From NCBI GenBank assembly GCA_045430275.1, contig JAILXU010000002.1:1-64000 (forward strand): DNA of 64,000 nucleotides, written 5' to 3'. This DNA is from Oceanobacter sp045430275. GTDB lineage: Bacteria > Pseudomonadota > Gammaproteobacteria > Pseudomonadales > Oceanobacteraceae. Under the pieces are notes generated by a model that did not search any database, was not told the origin of the DNA, and was given only the letters and a program-made list of their open reading frames with translations. Both the position numbers and the translations under genes were made by a program. The first letter of the stretch is position 1. The number at the start of each line of letters is the position of its first letter. Of the stretch, positions 53,255-62,200 are shown piece by piece.

Positions 53255-55424
53255 CGCCGCGTCTCCAACTGTGGTATTTTTCCAGCCAGCCCAGAATGCG
53301 CTCGGGCGCATGAGCACGCTTCCACTCGCCCGCCGCGTATTTGTTGGCTTCGGCCCAGGTCGGATAGGCATGAATGGTGCCGAGTATCTTGTTCAGGCCA
53401 AGGCCGTGTTTCATCGCCAGCACGAACTCAGCCATCAGATCACCGCCGTGTTCGCCCACAATGGTGACGCCCAGAATCCGATCCTTGCCCGGTGTGGTCA
53501 GCACCTTGACGAAACCGTGCGCCGCACCGTCGGTGATAGCACGATCCAGATCATCCAGACCGTAACGTGTGACTTCGTATTCAATCCCCTGGGCCTGTGC
53601 GTCCTGTTCATTCAGACCCACACGGGCAATTTCCGGGTCAAGGAAGGTCGTCCAGGGAATCACCCGGTAATCCACCTTGAATTTTTTCACGTGACCAAAC
53701 AGCGCATTGACCGCCACGTACCAGGCCTGATGCGCTGCCACGTGGGTGAACTGGTATGGCCCAGCCACATCACCCGCGGCGTAAATATTCGGATACAGGG
53801 TTTCCAGATACTCGTTGGTGACGATGGTGCGATTGGTTTCAATCCCCAGTTCTTCCAGACCGTAGCCTTGCAAGCGTGCTTCCCGCCCGACGGCACAGAG
53901 TAACTGGTCGAATTCAATCGCCTGTTCCGTCGCCGGGTCTGATGAACCGGATGGCATCACTATCAAACGCTTGTTGCCGGTCTCGGCATCGAGTTCGCAA
54001 CGCACCGCCTGATGGCCGGTCATCAAGCTCACACCATCGCGGCTCAGTGATGCCGCTGCCAGTTCGGAGACTTCTTTATCTTCACGGGCCAGCACCCGTG
54101 CTCCCCGCTCCACCTGAGTGACCTGCGAACCCAGTCGGGCAAAGCTCTGGGACAACTCACAGCCAATCGGGCCGCCGCCGAGCACCACCAGGCGCTTCGG
54201 CGCGTCGTCCAGTTCGGCAAAGGTTTCCCACAAGGTGTCACTGGTGACGTAGCCGGTGTCTTCGATACCCGGCAGTGGTGGTACAAACGGTCTGGCTCCG
54301 GTGGCCAGCACAATCGAACGCGTGGTCAAACGCTGCACGCCACCGTCATTCAGGTGAATTTCCACCGTCCACGGGTCAATCACCCGCGCGTAGCCTTGCA
54401 GCACTTCCACGCCCAGATTGGTGTAACGCTCCACGCTGTCGTGAGGCTCAATCGCCTTGATCACGTCATGCACTCGCGCCATCACCTTGCGGAAGGAAAA
54501 ACGCGCCGGTTGCGATTCCAGCCCGTAATGATCTGCATGCTGCATCTGGTGCGCGACCCGAGCGCTTTTGATCAGCGCCTTGCTCGGCACACAGCCGTAA
54601 TTCAGACAATCGCCGCCCATTTTGTTGGACTCGATCAGCGTGACTTTGGCTTTTACCGCCGCCGCAATGTAAGCGCTCACCAGACCACCAGCACCGCCGC
54701 CAATCACCACCAGATTACGATCAAACTGCTTCGGCCTCGTGTGTTTGGCGTACACCCGGCGCGCCTTGATCACCGACAGAATTTTTTTGGCGATCAGCGG
54801 GAAAATGCCCAGCAGCGCGAACGACAACAGCAGCGACGGTGACAGGATGCCCGACAGACTGTCGAGCTGAGCCAACTGGGTTCCGGCATTCACGTACACC
54901 AGCGTGCCTGCCAGCATCCCAACCTGACTGACCCAGTAGAAGGTCGCGGCCCTGATTGGCGTCAGTCCCATCAGCAAATTAATCAGAAAGAACGGGAACA
55001 CCGGCACCAGACGCAGCGTGAACAGATAGAAGGCACCGTCTTTTTCGATCCCGTCGTTCACCGCCTGCAAACGATCACCAAAGCGCTTCTGCACGCTATC
55101 GCGCATCAGATAACGCGACGCCATAAACGCCAGCGTTGCGCCAATCGAACTGGCAAAAGACACCAGTACCGTTCCCCAGGCCAGTCCAAACAAGGCACCC
55201 GCCGCGATGGTCATAACCGCTGCACCGGGCAGTGAAAGTGCTGTCACCAACACATACAACAACAGAAACAGACCACCCGTCAGTAACGGTGCGGCACTGC
55301 GCTGGGCTTCAAAATCCGCCAATCCCTGTTTCAATCCATCCAGGGTCAACAGCAGATGCACATCCAGTGCAAAAAAAGCCACGATGGCGACGCCAATCGC
55401 AAGCAGTAAGGCAATTTTTTTCAT
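53244..55424 (-). CDS. TVP38/TMEM64-type membrane protein fused to disulfide oxidoreductase
   Basis: A 726-residue fusion. Residues 1-220 form a DedA/TVP38-like membrane domain with about 5-6 hydrophobic segments (GAAVMTIAAGALFGLAWGT, RLVPVFPFFLINLLMGLT). Residues 235-726 are a mercuric-reductase-like flavoprotein: FAD motif VVIGGGAGG, redox pair C273/C278 in GGDCLNYGCVPSKAL, NAD site VVLGGGPIGCE, second FAD site YAAGDV, and C-terminal HAYPTWAE. The flavin domain lacks an N-terminal HMA domain. Third gene in this window to overlap its neighbour tightly (11 bp with DUF547). Predicted to move electrons to a membrane or envelope thiol target. The fusion is known from some proteobacteria, in which its role is unclear. 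Confidence 0.88.
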   Translation of the reverse strand: MKKIALLLAIGVAIVAFFALDVHLLLTLDGLKQGLADFEAQRSAAPLLTGGLFLLLYVLVTALSLPGAAVMTIAAGALFGLAWGTVLVSFASSIGATLAFMASRYLMRDSVQKRFGDRLQAVNDGIEKDGAFYLFTLRLVPVFPFFLINLLMGLTPIRAATFYWVSQVGMLAGTLVYVNAGTQLAQLDSLSGILSPSLLLSFALLGIFPLIAKKILSVIKARRVYAKHTRPKQFDRNLVVIGGGAGGLVSAYIAAAVKAKVTLIESNKMGGDCLNYGCVPSKALIKSARVAHQMQHADHYGLESQPARFSFRKVMARVHDVIKAIEPHDSVERYTNLGVEVLQGYARVIDPWTVEIHLNDGGVQRLTTRSIVLATGARPFVPPLPGIEDTGYVTSDTLWETFAELDDAPKRLVVLGGGPIGCELSQSFARLGSQVTQVERGARVLAREDKEVSELAAASLSRDGVSLMTGHQAVRCELDAETGNKRLIVMPSGSSDPATEQAIEFDQLLCAVGREARLQGYGLEELGIETNRTIVTNEYLETLYPNIYAAGDVAGPYQFTHVAAHQAWYVAVNALFGHVKKFKVDYRVIPWTTFLDPEIARVGLNEQDAQAQGIEYEVTRYGLDDLDRAITDGAAHGFVKVLTTPGKDRILGVTIVGEHGGDLMAEFVLAMKHGLGLNKILGTIHAYPTWAEANKYAAGEWKRAHAPERILGWLEKYHSWRRGDAH

Positions 55425-55456
55425 TATTCAGACTCCATCCAAGACTCGATTTGAAA

Positions 55457-56407
55457 TCACAGAGCACCGCCACAACTGCTGCCCTGGCCCGCCGTACAGC
55501 CATAACAATGACCCGCCACAGCGACCGGACAGGTGTTCACATCACTTTCCAGCAGGTCTTGCAGATGCCGTTTGCCAGCACCCAGTGGTATCTCCAGTTG
55601 CTGGTTGAAATCGCAGTCGTACAAGCGCCCCTGCCAATCCACACTGACCAGCGAACGACACATCACCTGTTCCAGATTGTCGACCTGATAGCTGTCGCGC
55701 AGCAGTTGCATATAGTCCTGAAACTGGCCTTTGGAAATCAGCGTGGAGCCAAAACGCTTGATCGGCATATTGGCAAGTGCAAACAGATGGTTGAATTCGA
55801 TATTGAAGTGCTGGCGCAGCTCGCGGCGATAGTCGGCTTCCAGTTGTTGCTGGTTGGGTGGCAGTGAGGGGCCTTGCGGGTTGTACACCAGATTCAGCGA
55901 CAAACCGCTGTCAGGCTGGCCATACCCCAACGCATTAAGCGCCTGCAAACCGGCAATGCTCTTGTCGAAGACGCCCTGGCCGCGCTGCTTGTCGACGTTA
56001 TCGAGGGAATAACAGGGCAGCGAGGCCACCACATCCACACGGTGGTGAGCGAGAAATTCTGCTAAACCCTCCTGCTCTGGTTCAAACAGAATCGTCAGGT
56101 TACAACGGTCAATCACCTGCACGCCTGCTTCCGTGGCCTGCTCCACCAGATAGCGGAAATCCGGGTGCATTTCTGGTGCGCCGCCGGTCAAATCGAGCGT
56201 TTTGATCTGGCGTGCTTTCAACACCGGCACAATCAAATCCAGCGTTTCCCGGCTCATCATTTCGGTACGATGAGGCCCGGCATTGACGTGACAATGCAAA
56301 CAGCGCTGATTGCACTGATAGCCCAGATTGACTTGCAAGGTGTCCAACGGCTGACGCTGCAATGCCGGAAAATCCGTTACTTCCAGCAAGGGTAAAGTGG
56401 CGTGCAT
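55457..56407 (-). CDS. arsS: ArsS-like radical SAM protein
   Basis: A 316-residue radical SAM enzyme, first gene of the operon. The [4Fe-4S] motif is CNQRCLHC (C32, C36, C39), with the SAM region TLDLTGGAPEMHPDF. The C-terminal Cys-rich domain (DUF3641-type) ends HCYGCTAGQGSSCGG (C301, C304, C312), and C-x-C in YDCDFNQQL lies near residue 265. These match the ArsS/radical SAM-Cys-rich family, whose arsenic members join a 5'-deoxyadenosyl group from SAM to a methylated arsenical. All cysteines are encoded by TGC/TGT, so no selenocysteine is called. Start ATG 56407 with GGAG. Confidence 0.87.
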   Translation of the reverse strand: MHATLPLLEVTDFPALQRQPLDTLQVNLGYQCNQRCLHCHVNAGPHRTEMMSRETLDLIVPVLKARQIKTLDLTGGAPEMHPDFRYLVEQATEAGVQVIDRCNLTILFEPEQEGLAEFLAHHRVDVVASLPCYSLDNVDKQRGQGVFDKSIAGLQALNALGYGQPDSGLSLNLVYNPQGPSLPPNQQQLEADYRRELRQHFNIEFNHLFALANMPIKRFGSTLISKGQFQDYMQLLRDSYQVDNLEQVMCRSLVSVDWQGRLYDCDFNQQLEIPLGAGKRHLQDLLESDVNTCPVAVAGHCYGCTAGQGSSCGGAL

Positions 56408-56436
56408 AAAGAGGCTCCGGCTAGCGACGATTCATC

Positions 56437-56460
56437 GGGAATATTCCCTTTGTCTGACAA
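56437..56460. promoter_or_regulatory. Two abutting palindromes upstream of the ArsS-like operon
   Basis: GGGAATATTCCC is a perfect 12-bp palindrome at 56437-56448, 30 bases upstream of the ArsS start. It is followed by TTGTC-T-GACAA, an 11-bp palindrome at 56450-56460. On the minus strand TTGTCA at the second site could serve as a -35 box. A DNA-binding dimer could occupy either. Confidence 0.5.
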
Positions 56461-56500
56461 TAGCCGGGTTTCTTACACTTCAGAGGTGTTTTTTTTCAGG

Positions 56501-57991
56501 TTATTGCTTTGGGTGGCGCAGCAATTGTTCCACTAACAATCCCAATGTTTGCATCGCCCGATGAGTTTGATCATTCCAGGGATGAGCAATATTCAACCGA
56601 ATACAGTGATCAAACTGATCGCTGTTACTGAACAACCCGCCTGGCACGACTGAAATAGAGCGCTCACGGGCCAGATAATACAGCCGCTCGGCACTGACTG
56701 AACGAGGCAATGCCAGCCACATGGTGTAACCGCCTTTGGGCGTACTGAAACGCGTTTCATCCGGGAAATACTGTTCAATAGCGCCCACAAACTGCGGCAG
56801 ATTACTGGCCAGTTGACGGCGCAATTGCCGCAAATGACGGTCGTAGTGACTGTTTTCCAGATACGAATGCACCACCCGCTGTGACAGACTGGAAGAAGAA
56901 AACGTAGTGAAGGTTTGCTGATCAATCACCTGCTGATACCAGCGCCCCGGCACACACCAGCCAACCCGCAGCCCGGCGGCCAGCGTCTTGGAAAACGACG
57001 AGCAGTACATCACCCGACCATCACGATCAAACGCCTTGATGGCCGAATAACTGCCATCCGTCTGGGCCTGTTTGCGCGCCGCTGCTGACGTTTCTGCAAA
57101 ACTGATCTCGCCGTAAATATCGTCTTCGATGATGCCAACGTCGTACTGCTGGGCCAGCTCGACCAGTTGCTTCTGTTTGGCGGTGGGCATCAGCGCTCCG
57201 GTCGGGTTGGAAAAACGCGCTGTCAAAGCAATCAGACGCACGGGCCACTGGCTCAGCGCCAGTTGCAGCGCTTCCACACTCATGCCGGTTTCCGGGTCGG
57301 TGGGAATCTCGATCACCTTCAGCCCCATCATGCTGGCCAGTTGCAGAAAGCCGTAATAGCAGGGCGATTCCACCGCCACCAGATCTCCCGGTTTGGTCGC
57401 AGCCCTAAGACACAGGGTAATGGCCTCGGCGCAGCCATTACTGATGATGATGTCGTCACTGACGCAATGAATCCCCGCGTTGCTCATGCGCACCGCCAAC
57501 TGTTGCCGCAGGCCTTCAAAGCCCGGCGCAAACTGGTACTCCAGCACCTGCCTCAACTGAAACCGGCTGGTTTGCTGGATATGTCTCTGCAACTGTCGTT
57601 GTGGCAACAGGCTTGAATCCGGGATGGCGGCACCGAAATTCACCAGACTGGGGCGACTCAATTGCGCCAGCATGTTGCTGATCAGCGCCGACTTAGTCAC
57701 TTCCGACGGCTGTTCTTCCGGACGAGACAGAGGCAACTGGGCACGGCGATACTCGGGCCGCCGATTGGAGCACACGTAGTAACCCGACTGAGGCCGGGCA
57801 CTCAGCCAGCCCTGATCTTCCAATCGGGCATACGCCTGCGAAACCGTCGAGACACTGACGCCCCGCAACGTGCTCATACGGCGCACACTCGGGACTTTCT
57901 GACCGACCGGATACACACCGGCCTGAATATCAGCGCTGAGCTGATCGGCCAGTTGCAGATACAAGGGATGTTTCAGTTGTGGATTCAGCAT
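56501..57991 (-). CDS. MocR-type GntR-family regulator (PLP-aminotransferase-like)
   Basis: A 496-residue regulator. Winged-helix HTH at about 10-75 (PLYLQLADQL...VPSVRRMSTLRGVSVSTVSQAY) and a class-I aminotransferase-like domain at about 120-490, with PLP lysine in MYCSSFSKTLAAG and NGCAEAITL. Start ATG 57991; 17 earlier codons are not conserved. It probably controls the divergent EamA transporter. It does not look like part of the ArsS operon (93-bp gap), although a read-through cannot be excluded. Confidence 0.9.
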   Translation of the reverse strand: MLNPQLKHPLYLQLADQLSADIQAGVYPVGQKVPSVRRMSTLRGVSVSTVSQAYARLEDQGWLSARPQSGYYVCSNRRPEYRRAQLPLSRPEEQPSEVTKSALISNMLAQLSRPSLVNFGAAIPDSSLLPQRQLQRHIQQTSRFQLRQVLEYQFAPGFEGLRQQLAVRMSNAGIHCVSDDIIISNGCAEAITLCLRAATKPGDLVAVESPCYYGFLQLASMMGLKVIEIPTDPETGMSVEALQLALSQWPVRLIALTARFSNPTGALMPTAKQKQLVELAQQYDVGIIEDDIYGEISFAETSAAARKQAQTDGSYSAIKAFDRDGRVMYCSSFSKTLAAGLRVGWCVPGRWYQQVIDQQTFTTFSSSSLSQRVVHSYLENSHYDRHLRQLRRQLASNLPQFVGAIEQYFPDETRFSTPKGGYTMWLALPRSVSAERLYYLARERSISVVPGGLFSNSDQFDHCIRLNIAHPWNDQTHRAMQTLGLLVEQLLRHPKQ

Positions 57992-58050
57992 GGCTCTCGA
58001 CGCTCCGTTACGCACACCCGAAAGCTTACTCTTCGCTACCACACAGCAAC

Positions 58051-58108
58051 CAGTACAGTTGGTCGTTTTTTTGGCAGTTCAGTTGATTGTTCTGCTCATT
58101 CTGTACTG
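58051..58108. promoter_or_regulatory. Paired candidate MocR operator half-sites
   Basis: CAGTACAG at 58051-58058 and its exact reverse complement CTGTACTG at 58101-58108 lie 50 bp apart (about five helical turns) in the 205-bp spacer between the MocR start (57991) and the transporter start (58197). Such spacing suits a dimeric MocR regulator. Confidence 0.5.
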
Positions 58109-58196
58109 CCCAAATCCTGACCGACTGCCGCTGATGTACGCTCGCCCGATCCGTCATTCTGTTTGGCAACCAGCAATCAGAGTGGAGTTTCTGCTG

Positions 58197-59171
58197 ATGT
58201 TATCGAGATTACGCACCCCGCTACCAACGGGAATCAACCCGGTATCAAACCCGGCATTGCCAGCATTAAGCAGCACCCGGGTATGGGGGTCAGCGCTGTT
58301 GGCTATCAGCCTGTTTGCCCTCACCGTGCCTATGACCAGCACCGCACTGGAAGGCTGGAGCACGCTGTCGATTGGTTCCGGGCGCGGTGTGATCGGTGGT
58401 GCCATTGCCATTCTCGCAATCCAGTTTTCCGGCTGGAAGTGGCCCGACCGACACAGTTTGCTGTGGTTGGCACTGGCCACCCCCGGTCTGGTCTTCGGTT
58501 TCCCTTATCTGCTGACCTACGCCCTACAAGACGCCAGCAGCGCAGACCTGGGCGTCGTACTGGCGGCTCTGCCACTGCTGACAGCGATCTTCTCCGCAAT
58601 ACTGTCGCGCCAGAATCTGCCTCGGCGTTTCTGGGGCTGGGCCATTGCCGGAATGCTGGTCAGTTGCGGGTACTTTCTGCTGCAGTCGGACTGGGCCTTG
58701 CAGGGACAGAGCCAGAGCACACAACTGGTGATGCTGGTGGCCTTGCTCAGCGCTTCGTGGGGCTATGCCGCCGGAGCCAAAGCTGCCCGGACACTGGGAG
58801 GCTGGCAAACCGTGTGCTGGATGCAGGCACTCAGCGCACCGCTCTCGGCCATTCTGTTCGGATATTCACTGGGACAACCCGAGTACACGCTGGGCTTGCC
58901 ACAGGCAGACGCGCTGCTGGCACTGCTGTATCTGGGTATCTTCAGTCAGTTGATCGGCTTTCGATTCTGGTTCCAGGCACTCGCGGTTGATACCGCTCGC
59001 GTCAGCCAGATCCAGCTATTGCAGCCTCTGATCACCCTTACCGCTCTGGTGCTGTTCTGGAATGCCAGCATCGGTCTGTGTCAATGGCTGGCAGCTCTGG
59101 CGATTCTGCTGTGCGTTGTGGGGGCGGTGAGGATAAAACACGCAGATACTGATGCACCGCAACACGGCTAA
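58197..59171 (+). CDS. EamA (DMT) family transporter
   Basis: A 324-residue drug/metabolite transporter family protein with 10 predicted helices in two EamA repeats (ALLAISLFALTVPMTSTALEG and IAGMLVSCGYFLLQSDW). Start ATG 58197 has GGAG nine bases upstream; the longer open frame from 57990 would add an unrelated segment. Divergent from a MocR regulator, a common pairing in which the regulator senses an amine or vitamer and the transporter exports it. Substrate unknown. Confidence 0.85.
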   Translation: MLSRLRTPLPTGINPVSNPALPALSSTRVWGSALLAISLFALTVPMTSTALEGWSTLSIGSGRGVIGGAIAILAIQFSGWKWPDRHSLLWLALATPGLVFGFPYLLTYALQDASSADLGVVLAALPLLTAIFSAILSRQNLPRRFWGWAIAGMLVSCGYFLLQSDWALQGQSQSTQLVMLVALLSASWGYAAGAKAARTLGGWQTVCWMQALSAPLSAILFGYSLGQPEYTLGLPQADALLALLYLGIFSQLIGFRFWFQALAVDTARVSQIQLLQPLITLTALVLFWNASIGLCQWLAALAILLCVVGAVRIKHADTDAPQHG

Positions 59172-59272
59172 TATTGTTCTGTCACCTGTTTCCTTTATGA
59201 TCAGCATGGTTTTGAACCAGCTCAGCCATGCTGGCCTTATTTGACTCTGTTCATGGAATACAAGGAATTGTG

Positions 59273-62200
59273 ATGGAACAACACTACTCCACATCTTCAA
59301 TATTTAAAAAATCCCTGCTGGCTGCCGCCATCGGTACCACGATTGCACTGACAGGCTGTAGCGGTAACAGCAGCAGTGATGATGACAAGAAAGCTTCTGA
59401 AGCCAGCGTCTCACTCAGTGGTTACGCCATCAAGGGTGTGATGATCAATGCCAATATCAAGGTCTATGATCTGGCAACCAATACACTGCTGAAAGAAACC
59501 ACCACGGATGCACAGGGGCAATATTCCCTCTCTGACATTACCGTTGAAAGCGAAACCGTCGGTGCCCTCAAGGTGGTGATGACCACCAACACTAACACCA
59601 CCACCAAATGCGACTCCGCCATTGGCTGCAGCGATGGCAGCGGCAATGATGTCTCGTTCGGCCAGACCTATGCCTTCCATGATCCCGGCTTTCAATTAAC
59701 AGCAATTCTGGCTGATCCCAAAGACGCCACCAGCGCCTCATTGATGGTGACACCACTGACCCATATGTCAGCCGCTCGTATCGAAAAAGAAGGCGTCCTG
59801 ACCAACGAAGCCATCAGTACGGTTAATCGTGAAACGGCTGCCCTGATGGGTCTTGGCAATGTCAACATTGCCACCTTGCAGCCGGTTGATCTGGCCAGCC
59901 CGAACAGTGCAACAGCAGACGGTAATGCCGTTAAATACGGTGCCATGCTGGCTGCCGTTGCGACCGTGGCCAAGGAAAAAGGCCTGTCACTGCAGGATAT
60001 GGTTCAGCAGCTGTCTGACAACTACGCCAACAGCAAGGGGCTGAAGTCTCACTCCAGCAACGATCAGGAAACCGACCTGGCAGACTTGTTTGCCGCTGCG
60101 GTCGAGTCACTTAATACAGCAGAAAGCACGTTCAACATTGACATCGATAACACCGCAGAAGTAGTCATGATGTCAAAACGCAACGATGCCGCTAATGCCA
60201 CGGTCGATGATGTCACCGTGATCGACAGCAGCAACACTGGCGAAGTTGATCCAACCCTGACACCACAAGAGCAAGCCACGTTAAAGGGCATGGCGCTGCT
60301 GGAAGACCTGAACACATGGAATGACACCCAACTGGACATTCGTTCCCAACTGTTGGCTGAAGATGGCGAACTGGCCCAATACGCCAACGATCTGGATATG
60401 ATCGCCACAGCTGTACAGGAACAAACCGATCTTGCCCGTGCCTTCAGCACCCTGGCTTACGGATTCACAGAGCAGGAAGTGGTTGAAACAGAAACCCATT
60501 GCTCCCAGTGGCATTACGGGACTTGCCAACAATGGAAAGAATACGAATATTCATGGACGGAAGAACAGCAGAGCGGCATTCTGGCAGGCGTTCCTAATCT
60601 GATTCGGGAATTTGCCTACCTGACCAACCGGATTGAAGGCAATCACGCTAAACTGGAAGCCACCTTCGACAGTGAGACACAGCGCTACACGCTGACGCTG
60701 GATGCCCAGCTGGTCGCCCAATACTGGGATGAAGAATACTTTGCCGAATCCTACGGCTTTATCTACGGCTATGCTGGTGCCGATATCGATAACACCGGTG
60801 TACTGAACATCAGCTACGCCATGAACGACGAAGACGAGATCACCGATATTCGTTTCAGTGGCACCTCCGGCTACCCGGAAGATGGCAAGGCCATTGATCT
60901 TCAAGCCCTTCAGATGCAACCAACCCTGTCCCTGGATGATGCGCACTACGCGGTCACCATCTCCCAACTGAGCCTGAACGACACCACAACCACCAGCTTG
61001 TTGAACAAGGAACTGGAAGTTGGCATCAGCTACACCGCGACGGGTGAACTGAGCATGGAGTTTGCCGATCTTGAAAGTATGGCAGAGACCCTGTTCTTTA
61101 TGGGCGATGGCAGCAGCGGGCTATTGAACATGACTCTGACTCTGGATTCCGAAGTTTCAGAGAGCGTTGAAGACGCTGCGGCTGGTGGCTTCTCCCCAGC
61201 ATCCGGTGAGCTGGACGTGAATGTATCATTCAAGCGTGAGTCACTTGAGGCTGAAGCCACGGCTGCAATGACAGCGAAAGTGGATGTCCGTAACAGTAAC
61301 GGGGACTTTATTACCGGTCAGCTGACAGGTTCTGGTCAGGCTTCATCCCCGACCAAAGAAAACATCACGGCAGGTGTGAACCTCAGTTTTACCGGCAGCC
61401 TATCACAAGGTGTACACGATGCTGATCACGCCTTGAATGGTGCCAGCACTCGCTTCGACGGTACGCTGACACTGGATGTTCCTGATATCCAAAACGATCA
61501 ACTCAGTACCTATACGACCACCTTCGATGGCGAATTGAGTGTGCAGGATGCTGCGGGAACCGGTGCTGCTTTTGATGGCAACGCCAAACTGGCGATGGAA
61601 CACCCCAAAACAGCAAGCGGTCGTCCCCTCTACTCCGAAAGAGCGAGAAACTACATTGATTATTACTGGTTTAATACAGAGATAGAGACAACCACAGAGG
61701 CAACCATTCCAACCGAAGTGGCTCTGACTGGCAAACTAACCGCTAGCCGTGAGAATACCACCAAGGCAGAACTGGATATCAAGGCCAGTCTGATGCTGGA
61801 TAATCTGGCTCCCGTTGTTGAACGCCTGAACCAGGGCGAAATCAGCGTTGGACATGAGATTGGTACGCCATCCAGCCTGATTGGTGGTGATGCGACCTTG
61901 CATGAGCAGGATAATCGCATCACCTTTGAACCGCGCCGGTATGCAGAAGAAGATCTGATCACCTTGGCAAGCGCATACTCTCAAACACTGGGTTTAACCA
62001 ATGCACGCTACTTTACCCGCCAATGGGTTCAAGACGCGGTTTCCGAACTTTCTGTTAATGCCTCAAGTTGCACACCGGATGATGGTGTCTACTTTTGTGC
62101 TTTGAATATCACAGAAACCAGCTATTTGTATTCCAGCCGCAATGCCGAGCCTAAAATTCCGAGGGTTTTCAAAAAACTGCAAAGCATCTCATTTACCACC

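Noticed and set aside
55457..56407. Selenocysteine in the ArsS-like C-terminus
   Set aside because: Relatives of this family can carry selenocysteine, but all candidate positions here use TGC or TGT and no in-frame TGA occurs.
56480..56496. Hairpin ACACTT-CAG-AGGTGT with T run on the plus strand
   Set aside because: Both flanking genes are on the minus strand, so no plus-strand transcript needs it. On the minus strand it has no following T run.
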